DNA of 64,000 nucleotides from Mucilaginibacter geliditolerans (GTDB lineage Bacteria > Bacteroidota > Bacteroidia > Sphingobacteriales > Sphingobacteriaceae). Location: the NCBI RefSeq assembly GCF_014200495.1, contig NZ_JACHBY010000005.1:248001-312000 (forward strand). Reading direction: 5' to 3'. The translations under genes and the position numbers were made by a program. Positions 30,501 to 39,289 of this stretch are shown here, one piece after another. Every line of letters begins with the position of its first letter. Position 1 is the stretch's first letter. A model generated the notes under the pieces. That model was not told the origin of the DNA. It saw nothing but the letters and a program-made list of their open reading frames with translations, and searched no databases.

Positions 30501-30585
30501 TACATTTCATCCTTATAATCAAAATTCGCCACTATTTAAATCTGGCCTTATGGGCCCGGTAACATTACAGCAAAGCTCCTTTTAA
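27571..30585 (+). CDS. GH106 family alpha-L-rhamnosidase, secreted
   Basis: The 1004-aa protein has a signal peptide (FGCSYGYGQ) and the GH106 opening (FLNPPDSAKPGVYWYFMDGN, then SMKKAGIGNVIFLEVNVG and GPGWTGSGGPW). The barrel covers about 30-600; E463 in PSESFTAQNDEGW is a likely catalytic Glu by comparison with the Bacteroides thetaiotaomicron GH106 enzyme, and E561 in YLTPEGAPHVF is another candidate. The C-terminus has a GH2-like sugar-binding domain (about 830-1000, RIKLNGKDLGVLWTAPWRID). It is 13 bp after GH78 and completes a rhamnose-release operon. GH106 and GH78 pairs typically work on rhamnogalacturonans. Confidence 0.92.
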   Translation: MSGCKKHLCLLMLLFGCSYGYGQKIDVIKKGFLNPPDSAKPGVYWYFMDGNMTKESVTADLESMKKAGIGNVIFLEVNVGLPVGKVDFLSEEWQGIFKHAVSESKRLGIEITLGIGPGWTGSGGPWVPADQSMQHLVPAAITVTGGTRQKIQLPLPAPREPFFGEGVFTPELKKQWLDYYKNVAVLAYPTPLKSSKINDIDEKALYYRAPYSSVAGVKQFLPSKLKYDEVSPESIIAKKNIIDITDKMQPDGTLVWDVPPGNWTIIRFASRNNGAITRPAPVTGLGFESDKFDTVALNAHLDNYIGKLLKKIGQPDARSAGGLKRLHMDSWEMGSQNWTGHFREEFIKRRGYDPLPFYPVYAGNIVESPEISERFLWDLRQTSNELVLEYHAGQVKKYAHKNGLGLSIEPYDMNPSADLELGSVADWVMSEFWSKGYGFNSSFSCFEATSVAHIKGQAIMPSESFTAQNDEGWRQYPGSMKNQGDWAFATGINRFVFHTFINQMLNDTLRPGMTMGPYGVHWDRGQTWWPMVSGYHNYITKCQYILQQGKAVADVLYLTPEGAPHVFRPPSSALTGNDTIPDRRGYNFDGCSPLQLYTATVKNGLIVFPSGASYHLLVMPAVKTMTPALLAKILALVKAGAMVVGSPPVKSPGLSGYPACDQLVQTMAQSLWGPVSGPAAETTRHYGSGKIIFGGALDKQIDDLYPEYNLTADILKSMGVAVDFKSDNAVRYTHRISPAWDIYFVSNTTATPEKVNAVFRSTKGAPELWNPISGEIRKLNQFSVKGSQTTVPLQFDSYQSYFIVFNKNVASKAALNQSNFPTFKTLTSLNGPWQVSFNTKFGGPKSATFNELTDWTKNQDDGIKYYSGIAVYHKDFNLPQAISATKGKIYLDLGDIKNLARIKLNGKDLGVLWTAPWRIDVTGALKKQNHLEIEVANLWVNRLIGDEKLPDDGVKNGQWPDWLIKGLPRTSGRVTFATFHPYNQNSPLFKSGLMGPVTLQQSSF

Positions 30586-30728
30586 TAAGCAATGATAATG
30601 CTTATATACCATATTGGACATGTTTAATGGCCGACTGAAACAGAACGGCTCTTTTCATGCGAAAATGCTTTGAAACCGAAAAACTGTGACAACTAACAAG
30701 CACTAGTGTTTGTTTCCTTTAATGCCCG

Positions 30729-30753
30729 AGGGGGATTTCTCGCCCCCTTTTTT
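30729..30753 (+). terminator. terminator of the rhamnosidase operon
   Basis: AGGGGG (30729-30734) pairs with CCCCCT (30743-30748) across an 8-nt loop and is followed by a T-run. It lies in the 263-bp gap between convergent genes, in which nothing else is visible. Confidence 0.7.
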
Positions 30754-30848
30754 ACAAGATATACGATTGTTAAGCCTCTTAATTTCGACTGCAAACAGTA
30801 ACTAAAAACGCCTCCTGATTTTGACGCAGTGTCCTCAAATTTTGTTGC

Positions 30849-31577
30849 TCAATTGGCATAAGTGTTGTAAGGCACACCAAAATTGAGACGTAAATAACCA
30901 TTGTCTAGTTTTTTCTGTTGGCCATCAGCGTCAAATACAACCGCGGTAAATTTTGCCTCCAAATTGTAACCGCCACCATCAGATGTTTTTGTAAAACTTA
31001 TAATCTCGAAGGTGGAATTATTTTGAAATCCGGGCGGAATCGCGACCGTATTGATCCCGTTATAAGCATTATAAGATGAATATCCTTTATTATTGGCTAA
31101 TACATCGATGGCAATACCATTTTGCGAATTTTCCCATTCAAAATCTTCCGCTAACGGATGTTTGCCAACAGTAAACAATTTAAGCGCATCTGTTAGCCCG
31201 GGCATCCAGGAAATCCCTTGTTTTTGCTTGAGGTATTTTTTTAGAAAGAATACGTTTATGTTTGCATTGGTAGAAAATAATGTATTTTTCTGAAAATACA
31301 TTACGGAGTCTGGGTTGCCGACAAGGGAATACCCGGGAATATTGTTGTCATTGGTGAAAACAACCTTCCGGTTTGCATCTTCGCCGCCACTGGATAAGTT
31401 ATTAAGGTTCATACCACCAGCCGTATATGTTTTACCATCTATAGTGTAAGAAACCGAATCACTTACTGCGGCTATTACAGTAGGTTTGTTTGGAAAGGTT
31501 TGCTGGTTAGCATCTTTTTTACATGATGTAAATGCCGACAAAAGCAAAAGAGCATAAATAAGATTAAGGTTTTTCAT
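30849..31577 (-). CDS. lipoprotein of unknown function
   Basis: The 242-aa protein starts with a lipoprotein signal (LLLSAFTSC then KKDAN) and is otherwise beta-rich with no recognised domain. Repeated phrases such as SYTIDGKTYTAGGMNLNN and YNLEAKFTAVVFDADGQQKKLDNGYLRLNFG resemble small surface lipoproteins with a lipocalin-like or beta-sandwich fold. It lies 166 bp downstream of GH29 on the same strand and may be the last gene of the GH16-GH29 unit. It might bind glycan; this is not shown. Confidence 0.7.
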   Translation of the reverse strand: MKNLNLIYALLLLSAFTSCKKDANQQTFPNKPTVIAAVSDSVSYTIDGKTYTAGGMNLNNLSSGGEDANRKVVFTNDNNIPGYSLVGNPDSVMYFQKNTLFSTNANINVFFLKKYLKQKQGISWMPGLTDALKLFTVGKHPLAEDFEWENSQNGIAIDVLANNKGYSSYNAYNGINTVAIPPGFQNNSTFEIISFTKTSDGGGYNLEAKFTAVVFDADGQQKKLDNGYLRLNFGVPYNTYAN

Positions 31578-31743
31578 AAATTATTTCAAGTGCAGATAAC
31601 GCATAAAATTAATTGATTCCCGCGAATTTTTAATCAAAAAATTTTAATCAATAATTTTAATACCGAGAATAGAACCCTATTGTGGTTCGAAGCCACTGCC
31701 GGGAGTTCCCATCAACTGCTTGCGCTATTTGTATTTGATTTCA

Positions 31744-33159
31744 TCAGTGATCGGATATATTGAAGATCCCTATATAGCGCATAACAGCGGGCTGTGATAC
31801 AGCGCCAATTACTTTGAATCGTAAGGCGGTAGCAGTTACTTTCGGGAATTGGTCTATCCGCTTATGTCCGATGGTTTCACCCGTAACGATTTGATTCCAG
31901 TGGCCATTTATTTTTGCTTCAATAGTATAATTTGAAATTTTCTGGCCGTTATGCAAGTCTTCCATAGTAAGGACATGATTGAAAGTTTTTGAACCAACAA
32001 AATTAATTGTTTGTACAGATGCTTTGGCAGTTGAGATGGCAACCGGATGGCTGAACCGTCGTTTGATCTCATCCCCGGTTTCCTTAGCTGCGGTGACAAG
32101 ATCTGCCGGAATTAGTCCGGAACGGTCGGGCGTTAAATTGATAATTATACTGGATCCACGTCCTACAGTTTCATAATAAGCCTTCATCCGTATTTCAAGA
32201 GGCTGGGGTTTACGCAGGCCATGCCACATCCACCCCCCGGTACTGAATGCATTGGTTGTGGGTGCAATTTGCGGACGATATAACTTGCCCAGCGGATCAC
32301 CTGTATTTGCGTGATCCCATTTATAGGTCTTGCTTACGGTGTATATAGTACCATCTATTGTATTCAGGGCGTTCCACAAGGGATAGCCCGCATGCCCGTT
32401 TTCATTGCCAACATGTTCCACATCCCGCCCCAATAACAAACAATGTGGCTGTAAACTATGGGCATAGCTGGTTATCTCCTTATAGAACTCTCTGAACTTG
32501 CCCCCCATTGGGATTGAGTCCAACACATCGGAGCGGCCAAAATGATCGTCCCAAATAAAAACCAATGGTCCGTAATTGGTCATCAGCTCTTTAATCTGTT
32601 CTTTCTCCTTTTTTAAAGCCAACTTGTATAGTTCAGGATCGTTTAGTTTATCAATGTTGGCAGTTTCACCACCTTTATAACCGTTATGAATCGATTCCCA
32701 ATGCGAGTCGATCCAGGGCGGGGTATACAGACCTACTTTCAGGCCATATTTCCTGCAGGCGGTTACGAACTCCCTGACTATATCACCATGCCCATTTTTA
32801 TAAGGACTTGATTTTACGCTATAATCAGTTGTTGTGGTGGGCCATAAACAAAAGCCTTGTTCATGTCGCGCGGTAAGTACTACATATTTTGCACCCATAG
32901 CTTTAGCGGCAAGTACCCATTGGTCGGCGTTTAAATGGGTAGGGTTAAACGCAGAGGCTGGCGTACTTCCCTGGATTGCTCCGGGTTCTGCATAAGTGTC
33001 GATGCTGAAGTGTATGAAAACCCCCATCTCCATATTTTGAAAAGCCAGTTGGTCGGTAGATGGTTTAGCTAATACAATGGACTGGCTTTTTCCAGTGATT
33101 GCAGTAGTCGTCAGAAAAAAAATGAGTATGATATTAGGGAGTGATAGCTTAATTTTCAT
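31744..33159 (-). CDS. GH29 family alpha-L-fucosidase, secreted
   Basis: The 471-aa protein has a signal peptide (ITGKSQS), the GH29 start (MEMGVFIHFSIDTY, then AKYVVLTARHEQGFCLWPTTTTDYSV) and the probable nucleophile D204 in LVFIWDDHFG. Residues about 375-471 form a C-terminal beta domain (F5/8-type like). The second GH29 in the window has the more classic HHDGFAMW and LWYDGGW motifs, so the two probably have different linkage specificity. It starts 51 bp after GH16 on the same strand and belongs to the same transcription unit. Confidence 0.88.
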   Translation of the reverse strand: MKIKLSLPNIILIFFLTTTAITGKSQSIVLAKPSTDQLAFQNMEMGVFIHFSIDTYAEPGAIQGSTPASAFNPTHLNADQWVLAAKAMGAKYVVLTARHEQGFCLWPTTTTDYSVKSSPYKNGHGDIVREFVTACRKYGLKVGLYTPPWIDSHWESIHNGYKGGETANIDKLNDPELYKLALKKEKEQIKELMTNYGPLVFIWDDHFGRSDVLDSIPMGGKFREFYKEITSYAHSLQPHCLLLGRDVEHVGNENGHAGYPLWNALNTIDGTIYTVSKTYKWDHANTGDPLGKLYRPQIAPTTNAFSTGGWMWHGLRKPQPLEIRMKAYYETVGRGSSIIINLTPDRSGLIPADLVTAAKETGDEIKRRFSHPVAISTAKASVQTINFVGSKTFNHVLTMEDLHNGQKISNYTIEAKINGHWNQIVTGETIGHKRIDQFPKVTATALRFKVIGAVSQPAVMRYIGIFNISDH

Positions 33160-33210
33160 GTATTAATGTTGATGGATGACTTACTTTAAATATTGCCTTA
33201 GCAATGATTC

Positions 33211-34113
33211 TTATTCACTTTTTTGATAAACTCTTACATAATCAACCTCGAACCGGGCCGGAAAGCTTGTTTTAGCAGGATCACCACCCTGCATGCCTCC
33301 AATTGCCAGATCTAAGAGTATATATTGAGGTTGTTGGAACGGGTACGTTTCTGATTTATCCCTGTTATACAAGTCTTTCATATGTACCTGGTTCATTAAT
33401 ATGTCGTCTACATATAACGCTATCCCGTCTTTATCCCAATCCATTCGCCAGACATGAAATTTTTTAGACCAGTTCTTGTCTTTAAACGTTGATATATCTT
33501 TCCTGTTGGAGTACCATAAGGCTTTATGCTGTTCAGCTTCAACAGCAATATTGGCTAACAGGTAATGCCGGTAAAATTCCATAATATCTATTTCTCCATT
33601 GGCTGGCCATTGTCCCTGGTTCCCTAAGGTCCAAAAGGCCGGCCATAGCCCCATCGCTGTATTTATTCGCGCGCGCATTACAAAACGACCGTATTTCCAG
33701 CTTTTCTTTCCTCTGGTATTAATAGAACCTGAAGTGAAATCGACAAATTCCCTTTGCCTTTTCCAGTTCGTATCTGCTTTGTTATACGTGGGATTAGGAA
33801 AATGTGTCTTTTTAGCTTCAATAATTAAATAGCCGTTTTCACACCTTACATTTTCTGGCAGGTACCATTGATATTCTTTGTTACGAACAAATCCTTTCTC
33901 AAAACGCCAAACAGAGGTATCCACAGCCCCGTTTTTATTGAACTCATCTGCCCACACTAATTTGTACCCGTCACTTTCAGGATCAATTAGGGCATCTTTT
34001 TCTGTAATCAGGGCTCGGGTGCTGTTCCCCCTTTTTAGCCCCGAATTGCCGGCCTGACCGAAAACTGCTGTTACCAATAATATTATAGTAAAGACTAATT
34101 TGAGTTTATTCAT
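33211..34113 (-). CDS. GH16 family endo-glycanase, secreted
   Basis: The 300-aa protein has a signal peptide (VTAVFGQAG) and one GH16 jelly-roll domain (about 50-298). The catalytic ExDxxE motif is E174-I-D176-I-M-E179 in NGEIDIMEF (nucleophile E174, acid/base E179), and the end RFEVDYVRVYQ is typical. GH16 covers beta-1,3-glucanases, galactanases, agarases and others; with GH43, GH51 and GH29 nearby, an endo-beta-1,3-galactanase role is a reasonable inference. The upstream region carries a 34-bp box shared with the susC promoter. Confidence 0.9.
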   Translation of the reverse strand: MNKLKLVFTIILLVTAVFGQAGNSGLKRGNSTRALITEKDALIDPESDGYKLVWADEFNKNGAVDTSVWRFEKGFVRNKEYQWYLPENVRCENGYLIIEAKKTHFPNPTYNKADTNWKRQREFVDFTSGSINTRGKKSWKYGRFVMRARINTAMGLWPAFWTLGNQGQWPANGEIDIMEFYRHYLLANIAVEAEQHKALWYSNRKDISTFKDKNWSKKFHVWRMDWDKDGIALYVDDILMNQVHMKDLYNRDKSETYPFQQPQYILLDLAIGGMQGGDPAKTSFPARFEVDYVRVYQKSE

Positions 34114-34902
34114 TTTTAGGTTTGTGCATTACGGTAAACTATTATCACTAACATGAAGGTTTGACAATAATTGGCATCGCAAATAACTGAAAAGATGCGT
34201 TGAGTTATGCGCTGTAATAGGTTTAAAATGCGTTCAAATCGATTAAAATCATTTTAGCCGTAATGTTAGCGCAATATTGGTAAGTCTATAAGCTATCTGC
34301 TTCTTTGTATAGTTTACTATGCTGGTTATGTGATCAATAAGCGTTGAACCCTTTCTTTTATGCTAATATCGCTTAATAAAAAGATAATTGTTAATATGAC
34401 AATATAAGTTATATTTATTTTATTTGTTGCGGAAATGTTAATAGGCTCCATAAAACTGGTTTGAAGCGGACGTTAATAGAACAAAGGCGTTTTATCTGAA
34501 TTGGTAATAGTTAATTAGTGTCTTTATAACATTTATATTCAGAGCTGAGAAAAATATTAGCTTGCCCTCATTGACCTAAAATAATACCATTATAACCGTT
34601 GATCTTTTAAGGCGCCAGATAACCTGTGGTTTACTTTGAGTAGCTCTCAACTGATCATCTTATTTTTAAAACAAATGTGCTTCTTAATAGAGATCAAAAT
34701 GAATACTATAGCTATAAATCAGCAAGGGGGATTGCAATAAATGCTTCTTTATTAATTAATGCCAGAGTGGTAAATATTAACTACAAAACATAATACGGGA
34801 ATAGCTTGGAATTATGCTATTTTGGTTCAATTATTCAGGCCGTTAATGTTCCTGATATGGTTTAAAACCTTCAACGCAGATAGCCAATTCTTAAAGGATT
34901 TT
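34114..34902. promoter_or_regulatory. long divergent control region between GH16 and the hybrid sensor gene
   Basis: Nearly 800 A/T-rich bases separate the GH16 start from the sensor start. The only strong element I find is the 34-bp box 91 bp upstream of GH16, with a GCAAATAA (minus-strand TTATTTGC) 18 bp further towards GH16. I see no gene, repeat or hairpin of note in the remainder. Confidence 0.5.
34205..34238 (-). promoter_or_regulatory. conserved 34-bp box upstream of GH16 (probable hybrid-sensor binding site)
   Basis: Read on the minus strand it begins TTTGAACGCATTTTAAACC and ends ACAGCGCATAA. It matches the box before susC at 28 of 34 positions without gaps, and both are followed after 18-19 bp by TTATTTGC, a likely -7 element. 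Orientation relative to the gene is the same. Confidence 0.7.
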
Positions 34903-37900
34903 ATGATGAACCTAAAAGAAAGACCAATAAAATTCCTCAGGATAATATCAATCCTGTTTGTTTTTCTTGTTGGCAGGTGCCCAACGGTGAATGCGCAGCA
35001 AAATTCCTTGAAGTTTTCTTATCTGACAGTTGATGAAGGGTTATCACATACTGACGTAAAGGAAGTAAAGCAAGATAAGTTAGGGTTTATATGGATCGCA
35101 ACTTTATATGGTTTAGACCGTTACGATGGCTACGAAATCAAGCGGTTCTATAATACCAACATACCCAAAAACTATTCTTTTAAGAACAGGATCCGCAGCA
35201 TGTGCCTTGATGAAAATGACCGGATTTGGCTGGGATCGGAAGATGGCATACAGTTTTTTGATCCGCAATCAGAGAAATATACTAACGTCGATAATCCGGA
35301 GCATAACACCGGAAAAAAAAGTTATTCCCGTCTGATCGCATTAAAAGGGGGCCTGCTGGCAACACTGGCAGAAGATAAATTCAGGTTATTTAAAGTAAAC
35401 GGCGCCGTATTGGAAGACATTCCCCTAACTTATCCTGCCGGGGTCAGCTTTACAGATATAATGGCTGATGATGATAACGATATCTGGTTATCAGGCAATA
35501 ATGGATTATGGAAACTTGATCAAAATCACATATTCAGTCATTTAATTATTGATAGCGCGAAAGTTCCTCATAACCTGCTGAAGGTCTTTAGAAACCGGAA
35601 GGGGCAGCTAATAACGGTAGAAGGTACGACTGTTTTGCTCACAAGGGAAAATATGTCATCGGGCGAAAAAACAGCCGGTTATACTTTACATACGCAACAG
35701 CGTTGTTTTATAGCCGGATGCTCAGCCATTCATGATGTAGTACAAGATAAAAACCTCGACTACTGGGTTTGCACAGATAACGGATTATTCCTACTGGGCC
35801 AGGATTTTAAATTGAAGCAATCAATTACTTCGCAGAGTTTCACACATAGTCTCAATACCAATTTTCTTGAAAAATTATTTATTGACAAGTCAGATTGTTT
35901 GTGGATATGCACTTTCGGAGGTGGTCTTGATTTTTGTGACTTAAACGCAAAACAGTTTTACACATTTCAGCGTAATCCCGAAATGTCAAATACCCTGTCA
36001 GGCAATCACATCCGGTCGATATTAGAAGAGTCGCCGCAAATTGTATGGCTTGGGACAAATACTAACGGCTTAAATGAGTACAATTATAAAACGAAGGAGT
36101 TTGTTCATTTTAATACAGAAACAAAAGACGTCAGGCTGAAAAGCAATGAGGTGGATGCCCTGGAACTGGATAGAGCAGGGAATTTATGGGTTGGTAATGA
36201 TAAAGGAATTGACATTATTAACAAGCAGCGAAACGGCATATATACACCACCCGGTAATGATAAATTTCCGCTTGCTATAACCAGCATAGCCAGGGACTGT
36301 TATGGGCATATATGGTTTGGCAGTTATTATAACGGATATGGTAATATCATACCTGATAAAAATGGTAATTTCAGGGTTAGTTATAAAGGGGCAGGCTCGG
36401 GCTACCAGATCTGGGCCGATAAAAAAAAGCCTGAAATTATGGTTTCCACTATCAATGGCTTACAGCGCCTGATCATTTCTGAATCTGGCGAGGTTATTAA
36501 AAAATTTCTTTATCAGGTAAATGACAAGGTAAATTCATTAAGTTCCAACTATATTTTTCCTGTCCAAAAGAAAAATGACAGCGCTTTTTGGGTGGGAACC
36601 ATAGGCGGAGGGTTGAATTATCTGACGCTTGATAAAAATGACAATTATAAGGTCAACATCTACGACAGTAAATATGGAGTTTTTAATGACGTGGAAGCAA
36701 TGGAACTTGATGACAGGGGAAATGTATGGATGGGGGGAAATGGATTGGAGCGATTTGATCCCAAAACACATCAATTGACACGATATGACAAGAACGATGG
36801 ATTACAAAGCAATAGTTTAAAAGTTGGAGCATCGTATAAGGGCAGCGATGGGCGGCTATATTTTGGCGGCGTAAATGGGGCTAACTATTTTTTTCCAGAC
36901 AGTATTAAACCCAATAGATTATCTGCACATCCCATATTTACCGATCTAATTATAAATAATAAGAATGTCCGGATTGATCAGGCCCATGATTTAGAAAATA
37001 CGCTTCCTAAAGCTATTTCTTATATTAATAAGCTGGTATTAAGTTATTTGCAAAATAATTTTATGGTGTCTTTTTCTGGGATGCATTATGCAAACGCGGA
37101 AAAATGCCAGTATCGATATAAACTCGAAGGCTTTGACAAGGGTTGGAAGTATACCAGTGGTAAGAATCCTACAGCAGCTTATACGAACCTGGACTATAGT
37201 GATTACAGATTAGTTCTTCAGGCATCCAATAATGATGGTATCTGGAGCAGTGACAGCGCCGTCCTTCAGATAGAAATCACTGCCCCATGGTGGAAGTCTC
37301 CTCTGGCGAAGGTGATCTATTCTATATTAATTCTTTCCGTATTGATCGGTATTTATGTTTATCAGGCCAGGTGGTTCCGGCTAAAGAAGGAACTGGCTGT
37401 TCGCGACGTCGAAGAAAAGAAAAGGGAGGAAATGCATATTCAGCGGGAAGAGCTTTATCAGCAGCAATTACAATTTTTCACCAATATATCACATGAATTC
37501 CGTACCCCACTAACATTAATATTAGGGCCACTTGAGAATTTACTGATGGAAAATGCGAATACCGTTTATCAGCATACTTTCCAGATCATGCGGCGTAATG
37601 CAAAAAGACTTATTAATCTGATAAATGAATTAATGAACTTTCGCAAAGTTGCTGATAATGTTATCCCGCTCCAGGTCGCTGAAGTTAAACTTTCCGAATT
37701 CACAGCAAGGCTTTATGAGGAATTTAAACCATTAGCAGAAAACAATCAAATGGACTTTTCCTTGAAAATCGGTGATGCAAAAACGACAGCTTATTTAGAT
37801 ACACAGATTGTAGAAAAGATTTTATTTAACCTGTTAAACAATGCTTTTAAATATTCTCCCCCGGGTGGAAGCGTAATTCTGGAATCATTTAATGATTTTG

Positions 37901-39081
37901 ATGATTATAAGCCATTATATTCCTCGGAGTTCAAGTTGATAAACAATTCGCGGGCGGAAAATTATACTTTTTTTAGAATTGCTGATACCGGAATTGGAAT
38001 TTCTAAGGATTCTATTGGCCAAATATTTGACCGCTATTACAGGATCAGTAACAATCATATCGGATCAGGGATTGGACTAGCTTTGGTAAAAAGCCTTACT
38101 TTACTGCATCGCGGCGATATTTATGTCTACAGTGACAGAAACCAGGGAACAGAAATCATTATTGCGTTACCGCAGGGCCCTCAAAATTATTCTCCTGAAG
38201 AAAAAGCACGCCACGAGCGTGGCATTTCCTCAGTCACGCTCGAAGAGTTAGATAATTCGGTTGATTTAAATGCGGTCAACAATGCAAATAGTTTAAAGGA
38301 TGAGGACAAGTGCGATGCGCAGAAGCAGCATATTTTACTGGTTGAGGACAATGATGAGCTAAGATCTTTTTTAAAGGAAGTACTGCAGAAAAAATATTTT
38401 GTCTACGAAGCAATCAATGGAAAGGAAGGCTACGATGTTGCGCTAAATCATATACCGGACCTTATTATAAGTGACGTGATGATGCCGGTAATGAATGGGG
38501 TGGAAATGTGCCGTTTAATAAAATCTTCTTTCGAGACAAGTCATATACCATTCCTGTTCCTATCTGCTAAGAGCGCTCTGGATGCAATGCTTGAGGGGCT
38601 TGAGTCAGGCGCTGATTATTACATTGCAAAACCGGTAAGTATAGACCTGTTATTACTCACCATTGGTAACTTATTTGAGCAAAAGCGTAAACTAAAACAA
38701 AGGTATACCGAAGATTTTTACGCCGATGCCACAGAGCTGGTTCATTCCAATCAGGACAAGCAGTTTTTGGAAAAGTTAATTAGAGTAATTGAAGAAAATA
38801 TCCATAAACCCGAATTGGATGTGGATTATATCTGCAGCCAGATGTTCACCAGCCGGTCAAAATTATATAAGAAAATCAAAAGCATCTCCGGACAATCAAT
38901 TAACGAGTTTATCAGAACTATCCGTTTAAAGAAAGCAGCATACATTATGACTCACGAGGATGTTACCCAAAACGAACTCGTAGAAAGAATCGGCATTTTG
39001 AGTTTGTCTTATTTTCAAAAAGCTTTTCGAAAAGAATTTGGAAAAACGCCTTCACAGTTTATTCAATCAGTCAAGAAATAA
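34903..39081 (+). CDS. hybrid two-component sensor/regulator (HTCS) of the polysaccharide locus
   Basis: A start at 34903 (MMNLKERPIKFL, 1392 aa) places the signal segment (ILFVFLVGRCPTVNAQ) at the N-terminus; the TTG 27 codons upstream is unlikely. Domains in order: two-component propeller repeats (about 30-680, repeated FIWIATLYGLDRYDG-type blades), Y_Y_Y domain (about 710-790), membrane segment (about 803-823), histidine kinase with H864 in FTNISHEFRTPLT and N-box NLLNNAFKYS, receiver with D1191 in ISDVMMPVMNG, and an AraC HTH (about 1290-1392). The periplasmic propeller should bind an oligosaccharide and the same protein binds DNA. It sits between the GH16-GH29 and SusCD units, which it most likely activates. 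Confidence 0.95.
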   Translation: MMNLKERPIKFLRIISILFVFLVGRCPTVNAQQNSLKFSYLTVDEGLSHTDVKEVKQDKLGFIWIATLYGLDRYDGYEIKRFYNTNIPKNYSFKNRIRSMCLDENDRIWLGSEDGIQFFDPQSEKYTNVDNPEHNTGKKSYSRLIALKGGLLATLAEDKFRLFKVNGAVLEDIPLTYPAGVSFTDIMADDDNDIWLSGNNGLWKLDQNHIFSHLIIDSAKVPHNLLKVFRNRKGQLITVEGTTVLLTRENMSSGEKTAGYTLHTQQRCFIAGCSAIHDVVQDKNLDYWVCTDNGLFLLGQDFKLKQSITSQSFTHSLNTNFLEKLFIDKSDCLWICTFGGGLDFCDLNAKQFYTFQRNPEMSNTLSGNHIRSILEESPQIVWLGTNTNGLNEYNYKTKEFVHFNTETKDVRLKSNEVDALELDRAGNLWVGNDKGIDIINKQRNGIYTPPGNDKFPLAITSIARDCYGHIWFGSYYNGYGNIIPDKNGNFRVSYKGAGSGYQIWADKKKPEIMVSTINGLQRLIISESGEVIKKFLYQVNDKVNSLSSNYIFPVQKKNDSAFWVGTIGGGLNYLTLDKNDNYKVNIYDSKYGVFNDVEAMELDDRGNVWMGGNGLERFDPKTHQLTRYDKNDGLQSNSLKVGASYKGSDGRLYFGGVNGANYFFPDSIKPNRLSAHPIFTDLIINNKNVRIDQAHDLENTLPKAISYINKLVLSYLQNNFMVSFSGMHYANAEKCQYRYKLEGFDKGWKYTSGKNPTAAYTNLDYSDYRLVLQASNNDGIWSSDSAVLQIEITAPWWKSPLAKVIYSILILSVLIGIYVYQARWFRLKKELAVRDVEEKKREEMHIQREELYQQQLQFFTNISHEFRTPLTLILGPLENLLMENANTVYQHTFQIMRRNAKRLINLINELMNFRKVADNVIPLQVAEVKLSEFTARLYEEFKPLAENNQMDFSLKIGDAKTTAYLDTQIVEKILFNLLNNAFKYSPPGGSVILESFNDFDDYKPLYSSEFKLINNSRAENYTFFRIADTGIGISKDSIGQIFDRYYRISNNHIGSGIGLALVKSLTLLHRGDIYVYSDRNQGTEIIIALPQGPQNYSPEEKARHERGISSVTLEELDNSVDLNAVNNANSLKDEDKCDAQKQHILLVEDNDELRSFLKEVLQKKYFVYEAINGKEGYDVALNHIPDLIISDVMMPVMNGVEMCRLIKSSFETSHIPFLFLSAKSALDAMLEGLESGADYYIAKPVSIDLLLLTIGNLFEQKRKLKQRYTEDFYADATELVHSNQDKQFLEKLIRVIEENIHKPELDVDYICSQMFTSRSKLYKKIKSISGQSINEFIRTIRLKKAAYIMTHEDVTQNELVERIGILSLSYFQKAFRKEFGKTPSQFIQSVKK

Positions 39082-39145
39082 CGAATTATTTCGGCACTAT
39101 TCCTAAATGGCGTATTCTGATGCTATTTAGCTTTTTTTATAGCTG

Positions 39146-39179
39146 TTTGAGCGTATTTAATACCAATAACAGCGCATAA
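39146..39179 (+). promoter_or_regulatory. conserved 34-bp box upstream of susC (probable HTCS site)
   Basis: The box begins TTTGAGCGTATTTAATACC and ends ACAGCGCATAA, then 19 bp later TTATTTGC (39199-39206), a likely -7. It ends 110 bp before the SusC ATG. Copies occur before GH16 and in the duplicated region at 48885-48918. Confidence 0.72.
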
Positions 39180-39289
39180 ATACCTTCTATTTATACATTT
39201 ATTTGCATCAACCAATTATTAAATAATGCGGTGGAGAATGATTCCGTATTTGCTAATAACCAATTAATTAATTTAAACAATTACCAATT

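Noticed and set aside
31775..31790. AGCGCATAACAGCG resembling the 34-bp box end
   Set aside because: It lies inside the GH29 coding region, in a different order and without the rest of the box.
34822..34902. TTG start of the hybrid sensor
   Set aside because: It would place 27 unrelated residues before a normal signal peptide that has its own ATG pair at 34903/34906.
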